The notes beneath the pieces are model-generated. The model had not been told where the DNA came from, did not search any database, and saw only the letters and a program-made list of their open reading frames with translations. From NCBI GenBank assembly GCA_025451235.1, contig JANWKT010000024.1:62001-126000 (forward strand): DNA of 64,000 bases. Direction: 5' to 3'. Position 1 is the stretch's first letter. Every line of letters begins with the position of its first letter. The DNA is from Flavobacteriales bacterium (GTDB taxonomy: Bacteria > Bacteroidota > Bacteroidia > CAIKAF01). Made by a program: the position numbers and the translations under genes. Shown piece by piece: positions 11,234 to 19,158 of this stretch.

Positions 11234-12811
11234 ATGAAACCTGGTTTCCAAACAGAAAAATTTACAACTACCGATAGAAGATCGTCTATTGTTGTATTCA
11301 TTTTAGTGACCATGATGAGTTTAACTCAGGTCTTTTCGCAATCAAGCCCGCCTATTCCCCTTGCTGACTCCCTGAGTGCTTTACTTAAAACAGACCCCGA
11401 GGACACCAACAAGCTTAATCACCTGAATGATCTTGGATGGGAACTTATGTATCAAAATCCGGATACGGCCATATTGTTAGGCAAGCAAGCTCTTGAACTG
11501 GCCACCAAGATTGCCGGAAGCTCTTCGGCAATTAATAATCTTTCGATAAAAAAGGCTGCTGAAAAAGGAGCAGGAAAGGCCTATGGCAATTTGGGCGCTT
11601 ATTATTATTTAAAGGGAGAATATGCCACTTCCCTTGAACACCATTTTAAGTCACTCGAGATAAGAGAAGCAATTAATGATAAGGATGGCATTTCCAGGTC
11701 TCTTAACAACATAGGAGTGGTATATCGAAACCAAGGAGATCATACGCAGGCATTGGAATATTATTTTAAAGCATTGAAGTTGAATGTAGAATTAGGTAAT
11801 AAGACCAGGGTAGCTTTTAACCTCAACAATATAGGTCTGGTATATTATGACCAGTCGGATTATACCAAAGCCTTAGACTATTACCGCAAAGCCCTTAGCT
11901 TGAATGAGGAGATGGGAAATAAAAATACGGCAGCCACCAATCTTAACAATATCGGGATCGTTTATTATTCAAAAGGAGATTATCCCAAAGCATTGGAAAA
12001 CTATTTGAAGGCCTTGGAAGTGAATGAAGAATTAGAAAATAGCAATGAAGTTTCAAATAACCTTACCAATATTGGACTTACTTATTACAAAGAGAAAAAT
12101 TATACAATGGCTTTGGAATATCACCTAAAAGCATTGAAATTGAATGAAGAACTAGGAAATAAATATGGCATTGCATCTAATCTCGGAAATGCAGGTTCGG
12201 TTTTTGTGGAGGAGAAAAAATATAAAGAAGCGGAAGAATATTTGCTCCAGGCTTTGAATATTGCTGAAGAAATAGAAGCCTTAGAGCTCATCAAAGATAA
12301 TAATCAAACCCTAAGCACTTTATATTCGCAAACAAATCGTTATGAACTGGCGTTTAAACATTATCAGGGGTATACGGCCGCCAAAGACAGTCTATTTAAC
12401 GATGAAAAAAGTAAAGATATAGGTAGATTGGAAATGCAGCATGAAATAGAAAAAGTAGAGAGGGATAGAAAATTGGCGGAGGAAGAAAAAGCAAGAATTG
12501 CTATACAACAAAAGAACAGAAAAGATACACTTCAATACAGTGGTATTGTTGTACTTTTACTTATTATTGGATTATTGGTAGGAGTATTAGGTTTTGTAAA
12601 AGTAAAACCAGCAATGGCATCGGCAGTCACCTTTTTTGCATTCCTGCTTTTCTTTGAATTCTTATTGGTGCTTTTAGACCCAACCGTTGATCGATATAGT
12701 GGGGGTGAACCCGCTTATAAGCTTATGTTTAACGCAGGAATCGCCGCCTGCATCTTTCCGATCCACGCCTTCTTCGAAAGAATACTCAAGCATCGACTCG
12801 TGAAGAAATGA
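11234..12811 (+). CDS. TPR sensor-like protein with coiled coil and C-terminal membrane module
   Basis: From ATG 11234 the product has 525 residues; an open frame back to 11177 would add 19. A signal-like helix (RRSSIVVFILVTMMSLTQVFSQ) is followed by about seven TPR units with the repeated pattern ALEYYxKALxLNEExGNK and NNIGxVYYxxGDY. Next comes a charged coiled coil (RLEMQHEIEKVERDRKLAEEEKARIA), then a hydrophobic helix. The final 90 residues form a membrane module with the order helix, FFEFLLVLL, SGGEP, N, PIHAFFERILKHRLVKK. Bacteroidota proteins of this layout normally end in a histidine kinase or a LuxR/LytTR domain; none is present. The same C-terminal module ends the two propeller proteins at 19159 and 21802. 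Its stop overlaps the next start by four bases. Confidence 0.85.
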   Translation: MKPGFQTEKFTTTDRRSSIVVFILVTMMSLTQVFSQSSPPIPLADSLSALLKTDPEDTNKLNHLNDLGWELMYQNPDTAILLGKQALELATKIAGSSSAINNLSIKKAAEKGAGKAYGNLGAYYYLKGEYATSLEHHFKSLEIREAINDKDGISRSLNNIGVVYRNQGDHTQALEYYFKALKLNVELGNKTRVAFNLNNIGLVYYDQSDYTKALDYYRKALSLNEEMGNKNTAATNLNNIGIVYYSKGDYPKALENYLKALEVNEELENSNEVSNNLTNIGLTYYKEKNYTMALEYHLKALKLNEELGNKYGIASNLGNAGSVFVEEKKYKEAEEYLLQALNIAEEIEALELIKDNNQTLSTLYSQTNRYELAFKHYQGYTAAKDSLFNDEKSKDIGRLEMQHEIEKVERDRKLAEEEKARIAIQQKNRKDTLQYSGIVVLLLIIGLLVGVLGFVKVKPAMASAVTFFAFLLFFEFLLVLLDPTVDRYSGGEPAYKLMFNAGIAACIFPIHAFFERILKHRLVKK

Positions 12812-14250
12812 GAAAATACAAGTGGCTTCTTCTTATTGGAATTGCAATGATCAGCCTGTTGATGCATTTTCGACATTTCAATAAAGAACTGATTAGCTGG
12901 CATGTTTGGAGACAAACCCAAACCCAGTCAACCATCAATAACTTTTACGAGGAAGATTTTAATATTCTTCATCCCAAAAAAAACGATCGCGGCTCTGGTG
13001 ATGGTTTGTTTCAGATGGAATTTCCTCTTATGCAATGGTTAGTGGCCGGTCTGTACAAAATATTTGGCAGTCATTTGATCATTACCCGGATCTTTATGTT
13101 TATCGTAGGCTTGTTTTCGGTTCTGGGAATGTACCAACTATTAAACGCTGTTTTTAAAAAGAAAAAGCTGGCACTCATCGGCGCCTGGGCCTTTAATTTT
13201 TCGCCCTGCTTTTTTTATTATACGATCAATCCATTGCCCGATAATTTTGCTTTGTGTTGCTCCATTTGGGGATTGACTTTTTTCTTTACCTGGACCAACA
13301 ACCAAAAAAAAACAACCCTGTTATGGAGTGGCTTATTCTTGAGCATTGGGGCACTGTGTAAGCTCCCTTTTATTATCTATTATTTGGTTCCGTTTGTTTA
13401 TTTCTTGATGAAGATCAGAGAAAATAAGGGAATCAAAAAAGAACATATCATCAGCAGCATTTTGGTATTTGCAGCAGTCCTATTCCCATTATTATGGTAC
13501 ATTTCCGTTATTCCAACCTGGAAAGGGAACGGAATTACCAATGGGGTACTGGATAATCAGGTACCTTTTTCTACGGTTTTGGATTATTTACAACACAATC
13601 TTGTCTCCACCCTACCCGAGTCTTTATTAAATTATGGATCCGTTTTATTTTTCCTCGCAGGGTTTTATTTTCTTTTTAGAAATAAAGCATATCGGAATAA
13701 ATATTTTTTGGTTTTTCTGGTCCTTGGCTTAGGAGTTCTTGCCTATTTTCTTTTTGAGATCAATATGATCGCCAAGGTGCATGATTATTACTTATTCCCC
13801 TTCTATCCCTTTCTATTTATCCTGGTGGCCTATGGAGCATATTATTTGCTTGAGTCAAAAGCAAAGCTCCTGAAGTATGTTTCGATCATCGCATTATTGT
13901 CCTTACCTGTATTAACCGAGCTAAGAATGGCGGGTAGATGGAATCCGGAAAAACCAGGATTCAATAAGGACCTTCTGGTATACAAAGAAGAATTAAGGAA
14001 TGCGGTACCTAAAAATGCGCTATGCATTGCCGGTAACGATATTTCCCACTTTATTATGTTCTACTATATTGATAAAAAAGGTTGGTGTTTTCACGATAGT
14101 AACCCGGATATTCAAAAAATGATCAAAGAAGGAGCAGAATATTTATATTTGGACACGGCGAATATGGAGCCTACACCAGAAATGATCTCATATACAGAGA
14201 AAATGATCCTGGAACGTGGTTCTATAAAGGTGTATAAACTGATTAAGTAA
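12808..14250 (+). CDS. GT39-like (PMT/ArnT-type) membrane glycosyltransferase
   Basis: A 480-residue protein with about ten to twelve hydrophobic helices and a C-terminal soluble tail, the shape of GT-C glycosyltransferases that use polyprenyl-phosphate sugar donors. The first loop carries HVWRQTQTQSTINNFYEEDFN, a WRQxQT signature seen in a subgroup of bacterial PMT_2-type proteins. The acidic Asp-Glu pair that ArnT-type enzymes use is replaced here by a Glu-Glu-Asp group. A QMEFPLMQWLVAGLYKIFG segment follows, as in the family. The acceptor is unknown. The start overlaps the TPR gene (ATGA), so the two are coupled. A UbiA-like gene follows in the same direction. Confidence 0.8.
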   Translation: MRKYKWLLLIGIAMISLLMHFRHFNKELISWHVWRQTQTQSTINNFYEEDFNILHPKKNDRGSGDGLFQMEFPLMQWLVAGLYKIFGSHLIITRIFMFIVGLFSVLGMYQLLNAVFKKKKLALIGAWAFNFSPCFFYYTINPLPDNFALCCSIWGLTFFFTWTNNQKKTTLLWSGLFLSIGALCKLPFIIYYLVPFVYFLMKIRENKGIKKEHIISSILVFAAVLFPLLWYISVIPTWKGNGITNGVLDNQVPFSTVLDYLQHNLVSTLPESLLNYGSVLFFLAGFYFLFRNKAYRNKYFLVFLVLGLGVLAYFLFEINMIAKVHDYYLFPFYPFLFILVAYGAYYLLESKAKLLKYVSIIALLSLPVLTELRMAGRWNPEKPGFNKDLLVYKEELRNAVPKNALCIAGNDISHFIMFYYIDKKGWCFHDSNPDIQKMIKEGAEYLYLDTANMEPTPEMISYTEKMILERGSIKVYKLIK

Positions 14251-14265
14251 TAATTATTCAAGGTA

Positions 14266-15219
14266 GTGGTTGATCCTTCTAAAACCGGTGTGTTTCAAAA
14301 ACTCTTTATAGAATCAAAAGACAGGATCCTTAAATTTATTTTTTTTGGTAATTATTTTTATGGAACATGTATCATTGCTTTGTCGATTGAAGCATCGTTA
14401 CAACAACGAAAGGGTCTGAATGATCCCATCTACTATTTACTTGTATTTTCACTCACCACCATATATTATACCATCCCATACATAAGAAAGAAGGTGTCCA
14501 ACACCGCAAACAAAAGGGTACAATGGTATAACCAGCATCAAAAGATGCTCATGAGCAGTCAACTCATATTATCCCTTTCGGTTATTTGCATGAGTGCTAT
14601 ATGGTTGAATAAATATTGGAATGGAATCGGTTCGTTATCATTACACAGTTACTTTCTTTTATCTATCTTTCCATTGGCGGGTATTTTCTACTATGGATCC
14701 AGGTCAAAAGCCCTGAAAAAATTTTCCTTAAGGAGTATAGGTTGGTTAAAGCCTTTTGTTATTGGCTTTGTATGGGCTGGGTTGGCAACTGTGTACCCGG
14801 TTATATTTTATGGTATAGAAACCAATTCTGCTTACATACCAACAACCGTTGGCGCTTTTTTATTTCTTAAAAACTTTATGTTCGTATCGATGTTGGGAAT
14901 TATTTTCGATATCAAGGATTTTGAGGATGACCAGTTGAGGCAGCTGCAAACCATTGTGGTTATGACAGGTTTAAAAAAAACCCTGTTTTTGATCGTCATC
15001 CCTTTTTCTATTCTTGGATTAGGTACGTTTATATATTATGCACTTACCCATTCCTTTCACCTAGGCAAGATCCTATTCAATACCATTCCTTTCCTGCTGC
15101 TGATCCTCACCTCTTTTTCGCTTAAAAAGAACAGGTCTATTTTATACTATTTTATTATTATTGACGGATTAATGATGATCAAAGCTATTTGTGGTATCAT
15201 TGCGATTACCTATTTTTAA
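14266..15219 (+). CDS. UbiA-like polytopic membrane protein
   Basis: A 317-residue protein with eight or nine hydrophobic helices, starting at a GTG 15 bases after the glycosyltransferase stop. The clearest family hint is DIKDFEDD (residues 215-222) between helices, like the second Asp-rich motif of UbiA-type prenyltransferases (DxxD). The first motif, NDxxDxxxD, is not evident: the corresponding loop reads IRKKVSNTANKRVQWYNQ. So it may be a divergent or inactive member, or an unrelated membrane protein. A role in a polyprenyl lipid path next to a polyprenyl-sugar glycosyltransferase would be logical, but is inference. Confidence 0.55.
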   Translation: MVDPSKTGVFQKLFIESKDRILKFIFFGNYFYGTCIIALSIEASLQQRKGLNDPIYYLLVFSLTTIYYTIPYIRKKVSNTANKRVQWYNQHQKMLMSSQLILSLSVICMSAIWLNKYWNGIGSLSLHSYFLLSIFPLAGIFYYGSRSKALKKFSLRSIGWLKPFVIGFVWAGLATVYPVIFYGIETNSAYIPTTVGAFLFLKNFMFVSMLGIIFDIKDFEDDQLRQLQTIVVMTGLKKTLFLIVIPFSILGLGTFIYYALTHSFHLGKILFNTIPFLLLILTSFSLKKNRSILYYFIIIDGLMMIKAICGIIAITYF

Positions 15220-15256
15220 CTTCTAATACATCGTCAACTCATAAAAACTATAAACA

Positions 15257-15616
15257 ATGAAAATTACTGGATCAAATATTACCATTATGGTAAAAGACAT
15301 GGATAAATCCATTCAGTTTTATCAAAACATTGGATTAACCGTACAGCAGCGATGGGGTAATAACTACGCCATGCTGGTAACAGAAGGCATTACCTTAGGG
15401 ATCCATCCAGCAAGCGATAGCCAGCATGCAGGGTCTGCACTCAGCTCTGGAACTACTTCCGTTGGTTTTTTTATTGGGAAAGCTGAAGAAGCCAAGGCCT
15501 TATTAGATTTGCATAAAATTGCTTATCAGGTAGCTGAGGATGATAAAAGCGGCATCTATGTTCATTTTACTGACCCGGATGGTACTATCCTATACTTTGT
15601 GGAACCCAAGTGGTAA
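15257..15616 (+). CDS. VOC-superfamily (glyoxalase/bleomycin-resistance fold) protein
   Basis: This 119-residue protein has the two beta-alpha-beta-beta-beta units of the vicinal oxygen chelate fold. The first unit includes ITIMVKDMDKSIQFYQNIGLTV, and the last strand reads VHFTDPDGTILYFVEPKW, with the metal-ligand glutamate near the end (Glu116). The reaction is unknown; relatives include glyoxalase I, dioxygenases and drug-binding proteins. It is a stand-alone gene with 37 and 65 bases of spacer on its two sides. Confidence 0.88.
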   Translation: MKITGSNITIMVKDMDKSIQFYQNIGLTVQQRWGNNYAMLVTEGITLGIHPASDSQHAGSALSSGTTSVGFFIGKAEEAKALLDLHKIAYQVAEDDKSGIYVHFTDPDGTILYFVEPKW

Positions 15617-15687
15617 ACATGTTTTAACGAAGCATTCATAAAATATCCGAATGGGATATTGTATATTGCTTAGATTCCAACGTGAGC

Positions 15688-16959
15688 ATGGAGATTATTG
15701 TTATTTTTCTTTTGATCCTTCTGAACGGCATTTTTTCGATGGCCGAAATTGCGTTGGTTTCAGTTAGGAAGAATAGGCTGGAAAAATTAGTAAAACGGGG
15801 AAACAAAAATGCAAAGATTGCCCTGGACCTGGCGAATTCTCCTAACAAGTTTTTATCGACCGTGCAAATAGGCATTACGCTGATTGGCATTCTTACCGGT
15901 GTATTTAGTGCGGATAAGATTACTCACGATATGCAAACCACTGTTGAACGTGTTTATTTTTTCAGGCCGTATGCTTCTACTATTGCAATAGGTATTGTGG
16001 TCATCATTATTACTTTCTTTTCAATGGTATTAGGAGAATTGGTACCTAAACGTATCGGCCTGGCCAATCCGGAATTGATAGCACAAGTTACTGCAAGACC
16101 CATGAAGGTCATCTCGATCGTAACTGCTCCGTATGTTTGGCTACTTTCTAAAACTGCCAATTTGATCATCCGGATATTCAATATAAAACCAACATCGGAT
16201 AACAAGGTTACTGAAGAAGAAATTAAAGCTATGGTAGAGGAAGGGGCCCAGGGGGGAGAGGTACAGGAGATCGAGCAGGAGATTGTAGACCGTGTTTTTA
16301 GCATGGGCGACCGAAAGGTTAGCTCATTGATGACCCATAGAAGTGATCTCCTTACCATTAACATCCAGGATGGTGCAACAGAAATCATTAAAAAAGTAAC
16401 TGCCAAATTACACAGCGTTTATCCCGTTATCAAAGAACCAGATGAGTTAGTCGGTGTTATTCATTTAAAAGACCTATTTGCCCATGTATATTCCGACGGT
16501 TTTGATTTGCAACAACACGTAAAAAACCCCAATTATGTTCATGAAAATAAGCTGGCCTATGAGGTAATGGAGGAATTCAAAAAATCCAAAGTGCATTATG
16601 CCATCGTTATTGATGAGCATGGCCAAATGGAAGGGATGTTAACGTTGAACGATGTATTAGAAGCACTGGTAGGTGATGCTACTGAATTTCATTCGGACGA
16701 TTATTCCATTAAGCAACGAAGCGATGGATCATACCTGATTGACGGACAGCTTTCCTTCCATGATTTCCTGAACTATTTCGATATGGATGATTTTTCAGGG
16801 GAATACAACTACAATACTTTAAGTGGCCTGGTATTGGACAAGCTGGAAAAAATACCCGTTGAGGGTGATACCTTTCGCTGGATGAATTTTTCATTTGAAA
16901 TTATTGATATGGATGGAGCCAGGATCGACAAGATCCTGGTAAAGACCATTCCAATATAG
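15688..16959 (+). CDS. CNNM/HlyC-CorC family transporter (DUF21-CBS-CorC_HlyC)
   Basis: This family of inner membrane proteins is often called hemolysin C-like; some members export magnesium or sodium. The 423-residue product has a DUF21 transmembrane domain (about 1-190, with LNGIFSMAEIALVSVRKNRLEKL and NKFLSTVQIGITLIGILTGVFS). It is followed by two CBS domains (about 205-330, ending IDEHGQMEGMLTLNDVLEALVGD) and a C-terminal CorC_HlyC domain (about 345-423). An in-frame GTG two codons upstream (15682) is possible, but the ATG at 15688 gives the normal start. The order and length are complete. Confidence 0.93.
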   Translation: MEIIVIFLLILLNGIFSMAEIALVSVRKNRLEKLVKRGNKNAKIALDLANSPNKFLSTVQIGITLIGILTGVFSADKITHDMQTTVERVYFFRPYASTIAIGIVVIIITFFSMVLGELVPKRIGLANPELIAQVTARPMKVISIVTAPYVWLLSKTANLIIRIFNIKPTSDNKVTEEEIKAMVEEGAQGGEVQEIEQEIVDRVFSMGDRKVSSLMTHRSDLLTINIQDGATEIIKKVTAKLHSVYPVIKEPDELVGVIHLKDLFAHVYSDGFDLQQHVKNPNYVHENKLAYEVMEEFKKSKVHYAIVIDEHGQMEGMLTLNDVLEALVGDATEFHSDDYSIKQRSDGSYLIDGQLSFHDFLNYFDMDDFSGEYNYNTLSGLVLDKLEKIPVEGDTFRWMNFSFEIIDMDGARIDKILVKTIPI

Positions 16960-17183
16960 ATCTCATTCCATCTGCCAGGGGGCAGCAGGCACACCCCGCA
17001 GGCACCTTGTAAGGCGGCGAGGAGTATAGCCATGCACCCGGTCCTTTTTTATTTTTAGCATCCAAAGCCCCTTCTATTGGGCCTTGAACCATCGTTTAGT
17101 AGGAACTCAGCTACAATTGATAAAAAAGGAGGCTGCAAAATAAAAAAAATACATATTTTCACCACCTCAAAAAACCGAACACC

Positions 17184-19109
17184 ATGGCAAAAGCATCTTT
17201 AGGTCAGAAACTAAGATACAAGTTTGATAATTCGATGAGCAAGGGGCCCAGTGCTTTGATTGGCTGGCTTGCACTCGTTACACTCCTCATGATCATGGTC
17301 GCAGCCGCGGTGATTATTGTCTTTAGTATATTCCCCACTGCCGAGGAGGAAGGAAAAGTGGTAGTAAAAACCTTACAGCCCCATGAAGCTTTATGGGAGT
17401 CTTTTATGCGATCTATGGATCCTGGGACCTTGGCCGGCGATCAGGGATGGCCTTTTAAAATACTTATGTTGTTGGTTACGTTAGGTGGTATTTTTATTGT
17501 ATCCACTTTAGTGGGTGTTTTAAGTAATGTTATTAATGATAAACTCGAACAACTTAGAAAAGGAAGAAGTTTTGTTGTTGAAAGTGGGCATCAACTGGTA
17601 TTAGGTTGGAACTCAAAAGTGTTTACCATTATCAACGAATTGGTGATTGCGAATGAAAACCAGAAAAAACCGAGGATTGTTGTTCTTGCTACTGAAGAAA
17701 AAACAGTGATGGAGGATGAGATCAAGGATAAGTGCCCCAATCTGCGGAATACCAAAGTGGTTTGCAGAAGTGGAAATCCGAACGACATGGTGGATCTGGC
17801 CATCGTAAATCCACAAGAAGCCAAAAGCATTATTATATTGGCTCCGGAAGGTGGAGATGTGGATCCAGATGCTCAAACCATTAAAAATATATTGGCCATT
17901 ACCAATAATCCAAAACGAAAAGAAGGGGCCTATCATATCGTAGCGGAAATGAGAGATGAAAAAAATATCCAGATAGGAAAAATTGTTGGGAAGGATGAAG
18001 TAGAACTTTTATTAACCGACGATCTGGTATCCCGGATCATGGTGCAAACTTGCCGCCAGTCGGGTTTATCGGTGGTATATACAGGATTAACTGAATTTGA
18101 AGGGGCTGAGATCTATTTCAACGAAGAGGATGGATTGGTGGATAAAACTTTTGGGGAGGCCATTTTTATGTATAAAGATAGTGCTGTTTTAGGTATGCAG
18201 GCCAATGATGGATCCGTGATCATTAATCCAGCAATGGATACTAAATTTCAAAAAGGGAATAAAGTAATTGCGATCACCGAAGATGATGATACCTTGATCC
18301 TCGATAACTCCCCTAGCTTTGACATTGATGAATCTGTATTTACGGATGCAGTAGAAACTCCGAATAACGAGGAGCATACCTTGATCCTGGGATGGAATAA
18401 CCGGGGTTCTGCCATTATACGGGAAATGGATAATTATGTAAAGCAGGGATCTACTGTAAAGGTAATTGCCGGTTATGATGATTGTGAGGAAACCATCAAA
18501 GCATTGATCTCCACCACAAAAAATATGAAAGTTGAATTTGTTAGAGGCGATATTACCGATCGGCCTTTACTGGACTCGTTGAATGTGGAAAAATTTGACC
18601 ATATCATTGTATTGAGTTATATAGGTAAAATGGACCTTCAATCGGCCGATTCACAAACATTGATCACACTACTCCACTTACGTGATATTGCCGACATAAA
18701 AAATGAAGATCTCAGCATCGTTAGCGAAATTATGGATGTGGGGAATCGTGAGTTGGCCAGTGTAACCAAAGCTGATGACTTCGTAGTAAGTGATAAAATG
18801 ATCAGCCAGTTAATGAGCCAGGTAAGCGAAAATAAAGACCTGATGAGGGTGTTTGAATATTTGTTTGATTCTGAAGGATCGGAAATATACCTGAAGCCTG
18901 TTACCGATTATGTAAAATCAGGCGTGGAAGTAAATTTCTACACTCTTTTGGCCAGTGCTCAGCGTAAAGGCCAGGTGGTGTTAGGTTATCGAATTGTAGC
19001 TGATCAGTTTGATGCGGGTAAATCATATGGTGTTGTAGTTAATCCGGTAAAATCCAATAAAGTTGTTTTCCACAAGGAAGATAAATTGATCGTATTGGCT
19101 GAAGATTAA
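17184..19109 (+). CDS. CASTOR/POLLUX-type ion channel with tandem RCK-like domains
   Basis: The 641-residue protein starts with a basic cytoplasmic stretch, a first membrane helix (about 24-50) and a loop containing ALWESFMRSMDPGTLAGDQGW, which resembles the pore region of plant CASTOR and POLLUX channels. A second helix (about 93-115) and two TrkA/RCK-like regulatory halves follow. The first begins HQLVLGWNSKVFTIINELV (about 136), the second HTLILGWNNRGSAIIREMD (about 397); both have a Rossmann-type glycine segment. The family is found in many bacteria and in plant nuclear calcium signalling, where it conducts cations. The ion here is not known. It is an isolated gene, followed at 49 bases by the first propeller sensor. 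Confidence 0.88.
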   Translation: MAKASLGQKLRYKFDNSMSKGPSALIGWLALVTLLMIMVAAAVIIVFSIFPTAEEEGKVVVKTLQPHEALWESFMRSMDPGTLAGDQGWPFKILMLLVTLGGIFIVSTLVGVLSNVINDKLEQLRKGRSFVVESGHQLVLGWNSKVFTIINELVIANENQKKPRIVVLATEEKTVMEDEIKDKCPNLRNTKVVCRSGNPNDMVDLAIVNPQEAKSIIILAPEGGDVDPDAQTIKNILAITNNPKRKEGAYHIVAEMRDEKNIQIGKIVGKDEVELLLTDDLVSRIMVQTCRQSGLSVVYTGLTEFEGAEIYFNEEDGLVDKTFGEAIFMYKDSAVLGMQANDGSVIINPAMDTKFQKGNKVIAITEDDDTLILDNSPSFDIDESVFTDAVETPNNEEHTLILGWNNRGSAIIREMDNYVKQGSTVKVIAGYDDCEETIKALISTTKNMKVEFVRGDITDRPLLDSLNVEKFDHIIVLSYIGKMDLQSADSQTLITLLHLRDIADIKNEDLSIVSEIMDVGNRELASVTKADDFVVSDKMISQLMSQVSENKDLMRVFEYLFDSEGSEIYLKPVTDYVKSGVEVNFYTLLASAQRKGQVVLGYRIVADQFDAGKSYGVVVNPVKSNKVVFHKEDKLIVLAED

Positions 19110-19122
19110 TTTTTTCTTATCT

Positions 19123-19154
19123 TTTGATTATAAGGAAGAAAAATGATACTTTTC
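19123..19154 (+). promoter_or_regulatory. Putative promoter TTTTG-N20-TACTTTTC
   Basis: A TTG box at 19124-19126 is followed after 20 bases by a seven-of-eight -7 match at 19147-19154. This spacing is normal for the phylum. It lies almost on top of the GTG start of the propeller gene, so the message would have nearly no leader. Confidence 0.4.
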
Positions 19155-19158
19155 TTCT

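Noticed and set aside
15954-16406. 150-codon minus-strand frame inside the CNNM gene
   Set aside because: Antisense shadow with no signals; the plus-strand gene has full domains.
16972-17040. G+C-rich stretch after the CNNM gene, thought to be a terminator or repeat
   Set aside because: Only a weak five-base CTGCC/GGCAG hairpin and a short direct CAGGCAC repeat; no T-run follows directly, so not called.
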